Shown in pieces: positions 50,862-62,800 of a DNA stretch of 64,000 nucleotides (positions are counted from its first letter, which is position 1; every line of letters starts with the position of its first letter). The stretch is from Candidula unifasciata (taxonomy: Eukaryota; Mollusca; Gastropoda; Stylommatophora; Geomitridae). Both the position numbers and the translations under genes were made by a program. Location: assembly GCA_905116865.2 (NCBI GenBank), contig CAJHNH020006667.1:74501-138500 (forward strand), in the 5' to 3' direction. The notes beneath the pieces were generated by a model. It was not told the DNA's origin, ran no database searches, and was given only the letters and a program-made list of their open reading frames with translations.

Positions 50862-53800
50862 GTGAGTCATGTCTGTCTGGGTGCCTAGTGCTTGCAATAA
50901 CAATTTAGAATATAGCAAGCATGTCTTTAATTGCTTGGCTCTCCTTCGATCTCCCCCCTCCCCCATATTAATACCCTAACAGAGCCTCAGTCGTGTGTAA
51001 AATGCAGACTTCCTCAGACGAACACATCGCGGCAAAATTAGGATTACTTTACAATTTCACCACACGCAACACTGCAGACGATACTAGCAGATGATAATAG
51101 TGACTTTTAACAACTTTCTAACAACTTTTCAACAACTTTAGCGACTTTTGAGCGTTTCTGCAGACGATACTAGCATAGTGTTCTTCCGATTGAACTCACC
51201 GCCGAGCGTATCCCTCGTGCCACTACGCACGGCGCAGATGGGGATCTAAACTAGATGCCTTGGACTTACGAGCAAATAAATTGGAGTAAGTGGCAGGAGA
51301 TGCTGTAGCTGCTGCTCGTGAGTCCCAGCTATCTAGTTTCGCCCCCCCCCCCCCCATCTGGGCCGCGTGTATCAGCACGGGGGATACTGTTGGTGGTGCA
51401 GCATATTTGCAGAAACAGGTCCGCAATTAACATATCGCTGAGACCCTGTTAGAGCATTTATTTCGTTATTCGGAGCTGATCTTAGTTTTGTCGCGATTTG
51501 TTCCTCGGCAGAACTCCGCAATTTGCAAATAACTGAGGCCATGTTAGGGTATTTGGCTGCCATAATATGGGGGGGGGGGAGGAGATCGAAGGAGAGCCAA
51601 TTTCTAAAAATATTTAGAACACAGAGATTCTCATACTTTTTTAGGCTGATGCCCTCAGTCATTTTCAGAGCGCCCACTGTTGTTTTCGGTCAAACAAACG
51701 TTAGTTTTCCCCCAAAAAGTAGGTCATGTTCCATTGATAACTTTCTTGGACTGATCTTACGTGCTGGACGTTACGGGTGTGCCGCTCTGTTATTTGCTTT
51801 CTGGGATTTCTTGCATTTACTTTTTTGTTCCGAGAAAGAGAATGCCTGTGAGATCAGTTTCATCACTCTCTAAAGGGGTTGGGTGTCAGACCCAGTTTGT
51901 TGATATTTTTGTAGTGTTAACCCTTTGTTTTTCAGATGTCTAGCCAAAAAAACGGAGCATTTTTTCAGTAAATTTGGTTATTACTTTATTTTATTTTTTG
52001 ACACATTTCTGTTATTCTGACCCCCATGAAATAACATATCTGTTTGAAGGATATAGATTGAAGTTCATGATTTTCACATATCGTTAAAAGAAAATTAGAA
52101 TGTGTATATGCAAATTATCTCATTTACAACTAATATCAAAAAAATTTTAATTGAAAAAATTATTGATCCTTGCCTTTTTACAAATGTTTGTAAGCAATTC
52201 ATAGTCAAAAACAGGTATATATATATATATGAAACAGCAATAATATGTTTGTTGTCATGTGTAAAGCTAATACAGCAGTGAATATGAATGAATCACTTTC
52301 AGTGTTTCAATGTAGGAGATTTCTTAGCGGTTCGTGGCGAAACACGGTCGGGCCGATGATCGGCCGTTCTGTGTTTTTGGCCAGACATCCACCGGCGATA
52401 ATCGGCCCGTCCATGCTAAGAGAGTTAAAGACGCTGGAATGCTGAAATATAGAAGACACGTTATCAACAACATTGGGAAACACCCCCAACACCTTGTGCC
52501 AAGGTCGGGTGGCTTAAGGTTGACCAATCAGAAGTGAGCTAGGCTGAAGGTCGACCAATGGGAAGTGAGCTAGTGTGTATATGGGTGGTCCCTGGGGAAA
52601 CCAATGTTACTATTACCTTATTTTCATTTCTGTCATCACTCATCCCAATGGAAAGTCTCTCTTTCTCTAGCCAGTTCTCCAGCCCTGTGTGCTTTCATAG
52701 CCAATGCATCTTCAGTGTCTTGTATCCATCTTCACAGAGGTCAGCTTCTGCCTTGCTTTCCAGAAACGGTATGCTCCCTTACTATTCCGTCCAGGCCACC
52801 ATGAATACACAACAAATTAAAAAATAATCAAATGGGGAAAAAGATATTCTGCATAGTAGTAATTGTTATGTTAAGCAGTTAATTCAAAAGACTGATACAC
52901 CTGTTTAAAAAAAATTAAAAGGGGGGGGGGGGGGAGGGTGGTGAATGGTTAGCAGTGGGTTTGGATGATATTCAGTGCACAGTGGAAAAGAATAAGTATT
53001 TTAAATCTGGTTTCAACTGACACCATCAGAATGCAAACTCTTTGTTTTGCTGCGGAGAAAGAATCTGAAATCGAGTGTACCATGTGCGTTGATATCAATT
53101 CTTGAGTAATAATTTATTCAAAACTTTGCAGGAGTTTAGAAAGTAAAGAATAATGTTAGAATATTTTTTGTGTTATTTATGGTTTTGTTAATCAGTCTTA
53201 TGATCAGTAGTTGCCACTGATGCTAAACGGCATACATTACATTCCATTGTTGAAATTAACTCATGGCGGTCTGTTGCCAAATAGCCTGCAGCTGAAATAA
53301 ACTAGGTATTTCAGAGTTATGAACAACATTCATTGCACCTTAGCCACAGACATATCTGCCACTTTGGAGAACACTGATTTAGATAGATACTTGTCTTTTT
53401 TTTTAATATATCCACAAACCTTACTTACTTACTTAGTCGCTCCTCTTCTACCTTTGGGTGTAGAGGTTTGCCAGAGAGATCGCCAGACGTCTCTATCAGC
53501 AGTTTTCTTTCTGGCTTTGTTCCATTTCAGTCTTCTGTCAGTTAGGGACTGTCGGATGTTGTCTTCCCAGCGCACCCTGGGTCGTCCCGGAGGTCTGGTT
53601 CCCTGGTTCTTAGCCTCCCATGCTTGCCATGGTGGCCGATTTTCTCCCATTCTGCATACATGTCCAAACCATCGTAACTGTGACTGATCTACTTGGGTTA
53701 GTAAGGGCTGGGTATCAAGATCTTGACGTATTGTCTGATTGCGGACTTTGTCCCTTCTTGTCACTTGGACCACCTTTCTCAGGTATCGTATATCCAGAAA

Positions 53801-56800
53801 CCATGAGTTCTTAACCCTTTGGCTCGGTACTATGGATATCGCAACCCTTCGGCCTTGATTCCATGATAGATACGGTAAATCTGGGAGAAATGTGGCTTTT
53901 CTGCCTACCCCTGGGCGTGAACCTTGACCACAAGAAGTTCATCACCCGGTCGTCGTGAGGTCACGTTTAGCCAACTACTGCTAGTGAGCCAGGCAGATAC
54001 TTTGATAAATTTAATATTTTCATATCACCATCTTTTCCTACTACTTCCTATGTGGGTTTCAAGGTTAGTGGGGATAAACACACTGCATTTTAACAGTCAT
54101 GTTGTAATAGTCGGCTAAATTAGGGGTTTGCGGAAATCAGATATATTGGTCCAAAACCCGTAGATATCACTGTCTAGCTGTAAACCACAATGCAATATGT
54201 CAGCTGTCTAAGACTATCTCTACTGGGAAACTGCTGTAATCTTCTGAAGTTCTGAAATAAATATTAACACTATTGTTAACTCACACTGTCAGATCTGCTG
54301 TTTGACTGTGTTTCATTGGTACCTATTGATGTGGCTATCTGTCTGTTTGTATATGTAATGTCTGCCATTCAGTGAATGTTTGTATATTTCAGCATTGTTG
54401 AAAGTGGCAAACATGTAGTTCCACGTGATCAGCTCAAGCTTCTTGCGCCTATAAATAATCCAGAAAAGCTCATTTGCATTGGAATGAACTACGTTGACCA
54501 CTGCACTGAGCAAAACATCCCTGTGCCAACGGAGCCTGTGGTGTTTAGTAAATTCAACAGTACAATCATTGGACCTACAGACAATATTAGATATCCTGAA
54601 GAAACTAAGGTATCCTTATATAGCTGTTTTTGTCTTTACTTTGTGTGTGTGTGTGTGTGTATGGGTGTTTTATAGTGCAAGCCAAATGTTTAGACTACCA
54701 CAAATAACTAAAATGAGTATTGTTTTTTCAGAGAGGCCAAGAATAGTATAGTGTTGATCATCATAGCCTGAGGAAAATTTTGAACAATAATTGGGATGAA
54801 TTCAGAAAAACAGTTGTAAGACAAAGAAGATGGCACTATATTGGACACTTCATAAGCAGAAACGAGTGAATAACCACCAGACAGGCACTAAAATCAGAAA
54901 TAAAGTGATTGAGGAAGGGAGGGTACCCGAATGAAACCTTAAAATGAACGTTTAGGAGAGAGGCTAAAGGTGCTGGACTAGATTCCATCCATGGTGTCGA
55001 AGAGATTGTGCAGGATAGCACTGAAGAGAGAAATAGACTGTAAACCATATGTGACATATAATGGCACAACAGGATAATGATGATAATCCTCTTCATAGCA
55101 ACCCTGTTTCCAAAACTGGACATTAGTTTTCCTTTTAGTAAAAGTTTCATTTCAGTTATTTCTGCAGTTTCCCACTTAACACATCAATATCCTACAAAAT
55201 TCCTGGCACCCTATTCTAGGAACCCATGACTGTCCTCACTCCCAGACAACTGGCATAACAGTCCCACCATTAGCACTAGTCACACTGCTGAACTTGTACC
55301 CATCTTGACCCCATATCTTGACCCCATAGCCACTAAGTTCTGGACCTGCCTCATCATTATACCATGTATTCTGTTTTTGAGCACTCATCTGGAATATAGG
55401 TATCGTCCAGAAAGGAAAATTTGCTGCTCTGTATCTTCAGAGAATAGGGGCATTTGAGCTAAAATGCTATAGAAAGATTCTCAGAATATCTTGGACAAAG
55501 AAGATGAGAAATATTGACATCTTAAAAGATCTGAACATCAAGGAAGATTGGCTAATAAACAGCATCCTTTCTCAAAAGCTGAAATATTTTGGTCATATCA
55601 AGCACCACGACGGATTGGAAAAAAATTAAAGCAGAAAGCATGGTACCAGGAAGGAGGGGCAGGGGCCGACCGACATGGAGATGGGCACAGGATATAAGTG
55701 ACTGCTTGAGTGTGAAAGTGCATGAGGCGGGAGAGCTGGCGAGAGACCGAGTTTCTTTCAGGCAGACTGTGATGAGATCGACGTTCTGCAAAGGACCTGC
55801 TACATGATAATGATGATGATGATGATATCTTCAGTTGCATTCATATGCTCCATGCACAGTGGCAAGCATCGCTTCAGAGGTCCTGGGTAGTTAGCGTCCT
55901 TTGCATATTTTATCCAGGTCATGGCAGTGTTTTAGGAACTAAGCAGGCAGATAGAATTGCTGGTTCTACACCAGGCAAAATTAGATCATCATGGCCTGAG
56001 AAGAATGGTGCAGTGAGCAGTGACCAGGGGATCTGGCCACTGCTCGACACTCACAGAAAAGGCAAAATGAGTATACAATCAGACTGTTAATGGTATTATC
56101 AGAATTAGAATTGTCAGCTTGCTGCTGAAGATGGGGATGAAGCGTTTATGGGAAATATCAGAGTGATGCGATGTTGATTCTTAATTTAACGTTCAACATT
56201 CTTCTGCTTTTGCATTTAAAGGATGATTGGCTCATTGTGTTTACTTTGAGTACTATACTCACTAAGCGGCGTCCGTGGCTAAGGGGTTGCGAGTCTGACT
56301 CGTAATCCAACGTACCGCGATCGAAACCTACGTGGGCTGCGTGGATTTTTATCGTGGTATGGGACGTCGCAGGTCGACCCAGCCTCAAATGGGTACCAGG
56401 ATGGGCTGTCCTGGGAAAGTAAAGACGGCTGGCGTAATGCTGACCACATTACCCACTGAGTGCCGATTGGTCTGTAAAAATATGGGTGCTCTTCCCATAT
56501 GCCCGATGCGCCTAAGGGCGTGTAAAGGGATCTTTACTTTACTTTTTACTATACTCACTAACTGCACAAGACTGCAAGTGACACCAGACTGGGATAGCAG
56601 TTATCGGGCCCTAATTATAACATTTGCTACATTGAATGGGTTATTCCTGTAGGTCTACCATCTAATGTGTTTTTGGTCTTAAGGTATCATACTTCCTTTA
56701 TGGGTTCGGGGTCATATTTTAGGGGAAAATAATAGCCGCTCTGTTCCTGTAACAAGCATTCATAAAAGTAATTTAATTGGGTGTGTCTTTCGAAGTTGGA

Positions 56801-59800
56801 GTGCATCTGACTAAGAAGTGAGGAACCAGCAGCCTGCATACAAAGTAAAACAGATGTGCATGCAAAACTCATGTTCTGGAACAAGAACTAAGTCCAGAAA
56901 TGGATGAATAACCAGATCTTTTTGCCAGAGTTTATAGCCAGTCAGTGTGAAGGAGGAGGAGAAGAAGAAGAAGAAGAAGAAGAAGAAACAGAAGAAGAAG
57001 GAGGATGAGCAGGAGCAGGAGAAGGAGACATAAGAAGTAGAAGAAAAAAGAAGAAGAAGGGTGGCCTTCAGACCTTCAGGTAACAGCCTGGAGGGGAAAA
57101 TGTTAGCAGGCAGCCAATGTCAAGTCTTGAGCTGCCGTAGAGTGAAAATATATTAAAGTTATGGGGAAATATAAATAGGTATTAATGAAACATTTTCTTT
57201 CCCTTGGCAACTTATGAATGTGAGTCATTGACTCTCACTTACTCTTTAAAAAAGAAAATCAGAGCTTTTGAACTGAAATGCTACAGAAAAATTCTTAGAA
57301 TACAGTGGACCAAAAAAGAATAAAAACATTTACCTCCTGCATAACCTGAACATCAAGGAGAACTGGCTTATAAACAGCATCCTCTCACAAAAGCTGAGGT
57401 GTTTTTGACATGAAAAGTGCCATGATGGTGTAGAAAGAGCAGCGATGGAGGGTACAGTTTCCGGAATATGAGGCAAAGGTCCAGAATAAGAGGCAGAGGT
57501 CAAGCTCTGTGAAGGTGGACACAGGACATTGAAGATGCATTGGCTATGAAAGCACACAGGGCTGGAGAACTGGCTAAAGAAAGAGAGACTTTCAGGCCTG
57601 CCCTGAAGACAGCAACATTCTGTAAAGACAGCAACATTCTATAAAAGACATACTGATTGGTTGATTAAGCATTTATCTCTTTTAATATTGTTACATTTCA
57701 GCAACTAGACTGGGAAGTTGAGCTTGTAATTGTTATTGGAAAGAAAGGAAAGAATATTAAGGTATGTATACATGTTTATAAGATAAATGTATGTAGTTAA
57801 TAAAATAGTGTATATTTTTACTGATGTGAATCTCTCACACAAACACCCACACACAGGTGCAGAAGAAGAAGCTGTCATTATTATTTGAGAAACATTGCCT
57901 CCAGGCTTAGTGTGTGATTGTCATCCATGCAGTGCCAAACAGTATAAAATTAACCATCTCATCAAACATGCAAATAGTGCATCACCATTTCAAGTGCATA
58001 GAAAATGCTAACAAATGTCTGTGAATATTACAGAGGGAAGATGCACTGAGTCATGTGTTTGGTTACACTGTAGCCCATGACGTAAGTGCCAGAGACTGGC
58101 AGATGCAGCGCAATGGTGGTCAGTTTCTTATTGGGAAGAGCATTGATGACTTTAGCCCACTGGGTCCAGCCATTGTTACCAGAGATGCCATAAAAGGTCA
58201 GTACTTATTACACAAGCTAGTGAATGAACAATATAACTAGAATGTCCTTGCACTTGAACCCACAGGGGCATAGAAATAAAGGAAGACCAGATAACACATG
58301 GAGAAGGGAGCTAAAGAGTGAAATTAAAAAGATGGAAAGGACATGGGGAAAGCTGTATGCAATAGCAAAGGATAGAACGATTACCACTTGGTTGAGGTTC
58401 TGTGCTCCATTGGGAGTAAGAAAGGCAGAAGAAGAAGAAGTGAATGTGTTTTACAATGTTTTAATTCTTTTATATTTTATATTTGTAATGAATCAAACTA
58501 CTTAGTAATAGTATCATAGAAAGATATAAAATCAAACGAACAGTAAATAAGCAAGCTTCACAGTATAATAAACACAAATGAAACGTTAACATTGCAGCTA
58601 TGGAGCCTTCATCAGCACATACATAAATCAAAAATACAAAATAACTTAATTAGGTATCCTGAAGCAGCCACTACTTAGTAATAGAAATAGTAATAATTAA
58701 TGTGGAAAAAAAAAAACTGTCTTTACTGCACCCCTGAGTCTGGTTAGCATTTTCCTCTTTAACCCAAGCAGAAAAATAATCTTCATCTCTTACTGAGGAT
58801 CAAATTCAGGTTTTCTGAATGAAAGCCTAGCACTCTAACAATTCAGCCAGCTGCTGCTCCTAAATATGAAAAGTTAGTTGCATGTCCTTTACAGGGCATT
58901 GCAGAAAATCCCTATAATTTTTTGGTTGTTTATGGTTTCATTAGACAATTTTACGTTCAGTACTTTCCCCATTGCCTTCTAAACAGTCGGCTCTCTATAC
59001 CACTGCCGAAACCAACGCAAGGTACTCTGCTGCCAAATCGTCTGCAGTTGGGATTAAACCTAGCATTTCAAAGTGTGTACCCAGCACCTAAGCAGATGCT
59101 GACCCTTAGTATGGAAGAAATACATAATTATAATGTTGATTGTAGTCATGCAGGAAAGAACTGTTTAATAATAAAGATGATGATGCATAAAATATGTTAT
59201 TCCAATTGGCTAGAAGATGGTCTGTTAGCCTGAAGATCTTGGGCTCAGTTCTGCATTGAGGTGGATTTTGTTTTATTAACCTGGGCTTCAAAATTGACAC
59301 AGTCTAAAGATGGTATCAGGAAATGTCCTGGAAATTCAAGGCAGCCAGCATAATGTTGACCACATCACCCACTGAGTGCCAGCTGGCCTATAAAAACATG
59401 GGTCTGGCACCATATGCCTGATATTCTAATGGCATGAAAAGAGTCTCTTATCTTTTTTCACAAACAGTTTTAAAGATTATAATACAATTACACAAAGATC
59501 TGCCATTTCATTTTAGCGTGTATAAAAAGAAATGTTTTCCAACATTTTTAGTTTCAAACTGATGCACGGAGTGTTATTAAAATGTTTCTTTTTTAATTTT
59601 GGGTTAAAAATATAGGGGTTATCTTTTACATGTAATTAATTATACAGATGAAGGGTCTGTGATATAATTTACAAAAAAATCCCCCAACTTGACAATGCAA
59701 TCCTTTTTGTGATTCTAATATTTGTAAATTATAATGTGTTCTTTACTGTGACTGTTTCAAAGTATGGGATCTCTGGTCGTAGCTAATCGAGAAATAATGA

Positions 59801-62800
59801 CTTAAAAGAGTTATTTATAAAATGTATAAAAACAAGAAAATCATCATCATCCTTTTGTTCTGTTTATAAGCCAAAAAACTTCACCACATGTTTCTACTTT
59901 CCATTACATCGTGTGCAATATTTTTAATATCAGGGGTGGAATATAGTCCAGCATCTTTGGCTTTTAGCTTTTAGCCTGTGAGAATTTAAGTTTCATAGAA
60001 AATGATTTTTCACTGAATGGACTGCATATCCTGGGTGTACCAGTTAATTTTATTTGATTTGCAGATCCACACAACCTGAGACTGTGGACGAAGGTCAATG
60101 GTGAATACAAGCAAGACAGCTCTACTAAACAGTTAGTGTTTAAAACTGAGGAACTGTTAGAATTTCTCTCAAGGTAACCATATCTTTGTTGATCTTCTTC
60201 TTCTTTGTTCACCCTTAAAAATATTGTGTTGTGGTTTACATCTAAGTGGCGATCGATGTCTATTGCCTTTCAGCCCAACACATCCAATTTCAGCAAGGCC
60301 TTAACTCTGTTAGTCCCACAAAGACCTAGGTAGTGTCTGGGGGAGTTAAGAATGGGTAGAATACTTCTAGAGGGGCCAGATGTACAACACTTGCAGCAAA
60401 TAAATATGTTGTCAGAGTTCTTCAGAGTCCCTCACTAAACATCATCATCAAGTGCCTTGCCAGCTGGCGTAAGCATTCATGCATCTCCACAAATCTCAGT
60501 CTTTAGTGTTCTGGATCAATTTCGCTGATGATATTCCTCCATTCCATTGTCTTAAGCCATCCATCATCTTTCTCTTGGTCTGCCTCTGCCTCTTCCGCCA
60601 GTAATCTTTCCAAACACAAGATTTTCCAGTGCTGCTTTTCTCATCACATAACCAAAGAACTCTGCTTGTCTCCTTCTCATTGTTGTATATAATGTTCTAC
60701 TTTCATTAGCCATTTCCAATCAGGCAATCATTGTTACATACTCTGGCAGTCCAGGGTATTCGCAGCATTCTTCTCAAGAACCGCATCTCAGTCGTAATTG
60801 GGGTAAGATGTATTAAAAAAAACTCATAAAAAACATAATGGTTGGCACATAAATAATAAATATTTAATCACGCATAGTGCACTGTTTGGGACAGAAAGGG
60901 TTAATTGGTCACCTAGACAGTTCTTACTGAGAATGCCAGCACATAGTCAAGAATGATTTAATTTTCTAAACAACAGTCAGTTTTGCATAGCTTTGGATGT
61001 GTTGCTTACTTAACACAAGGTTGTAGATAGAGTTAGTTAGTTAGTTAGTTAGTTGGGTTATCCTCATTGCACTCTGGACATGTCCATAGGTGCTCAGATC
61101 CTCCCCTCAGTATGAACCCCAACGTCCGATGGCTAATAGTACCAGTTCTATGTTGATTAACAAGTCTTCTGGCGTGTCTGGTGTGCGTCTCGTTTTTTGT
61201 TGTGCCGATCTTAATTCCCAAGTCTGCCATTCTGGCGAGTGATGTGGATTCACTGCCACCAAAGTCCTCTATCCTTCCCATTTCTCTGAGGGCATTGATA
61301 ATATCAGCATGATCCATAGGCTGACCGTCGGTAGTGACAGCGGATCCAGCCAACCTGTCAGCTCCATTCATTTCCATCGACGCCTGCATCGATAGAGTTA
61401 TTATTGGTCATATGATGCTTACTCCTGTATTTGTAAAGACCTGTCAGCACACAGTGAGTGATGAGGTCAATAACACAACAGCTGGCAGTAACATTATGTG
61501 TGCAAAAATATCCTGTCTGTTTGATCTGTACATTACTTATGTTGTATGTTATCACAGTCGAGTCCCTGCACATTAGGCATTCCCACCATGCCTGTGCAGT
61601 GATTGTTTCTCCCATGTCCCAAGATGGTTCTACTGTCTGTTCTCATGAAAAGGTGGTTATAATATCTCAACAGACACAATCAGACAGGTTTGCACCCTTG
61701 AAAACATTAAGCGAGGAGAGGAGTGGGTCAAAGTGCCACCTGAACAGTCAGACTTGTGTAGGGTCATAATCACATTGAGCCAGGAATGCAGAGACTGGCC
61801 AGCAGGTGCCATGGAGGTGGAAATTCAGCAATTAATTCCAGATAATGCTCACTCAGAGGATGTGATTATTTACACAGATAGTTCAGTGTCAAGCGGAAAA
61901 AGAAGTGCTTGGTTGTTTTTTTTAGCAAAAGTAAATGGTCAACATTTGGTGCAGGAAAGCCTAGCATATGATAACACAACACCCAGCTTAAGAATGGAGG
62001 TGGAGGTGGTCACTGCAGCTTTTTGCTGGTTAAAGAACACCACACACACAGACATCGTGATTGTAACTAACTTAGAAAGTATGCTGAGGTAGGTCAGGAC
62101 AGGCATGCTTCATGCAGATTAGCATGCTTTACTGCAAAAGACATGGGTGAGGAGTATTGTCTGGATTTTTTTTTCTCCGGAATACGTCGGCTTCTTGGGA
62201 AATGAACAGGCAGACAGACTGGCTGGCTCTGCATAGCTTGGTGGAATACTGATGCATAATAAGGCAGACATGGTTAGTGCCTTGTGGGAGAGCGTGTACA
62301 GTTCGGAGGAGCAGATGGATCACCACGGTCTGGTGAGATTAATGCAGCAGGGAGAAACGAGTGATGCAGCAGGGAGTGACGAGGGGTTCTGGCAGATGCT
62401 CTAGGCTCAGAGGAAAGGCAAGACGGATGTTTAAACAAAATGCTACTGGCACCACTAGTATCTGAACTCTACACAGGCTGCTGAAGATGAGGACAGAGCA
62501 TTTATGGGAATGCCCGGAGTGCTGTGATGTTGATTCTTGAATCAACTCAACTCTACTCAACAGTACTTGCTTACTTGCTTGTATTTATTTACTTTAATTT
62601 CACAGCAGATTTCTTGCACAGATATCTTTCCTTATATTTAATCTGTTTATTAATGTTTATATTTCTATTGTATTGTTCACTTTAATTTCACAGCAGATTT
62701 CTTGCACAGATATCTTTCCTTATATTTAATTTGTCTATAAATGCTCTCACTTCTTTTGTATTGTTCACTTAAATTTCACTACACTGGGAGAGGGGGGGGG

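Noticed and set aside
51523..51873. 116-codon plus-strand frame in FAHD2 intron 1
   Set aside because: It starts in the right arm of the fold-back element and shows no conserved motif or splice signals.
58034..58440. FAHD2 exon 4 reading on into the LINE fragment
   Set aside because: A strong GTCAGT donor at 58197 and exact phase to exon 5 show that the exon ends there; the LINE fragment is intronic.
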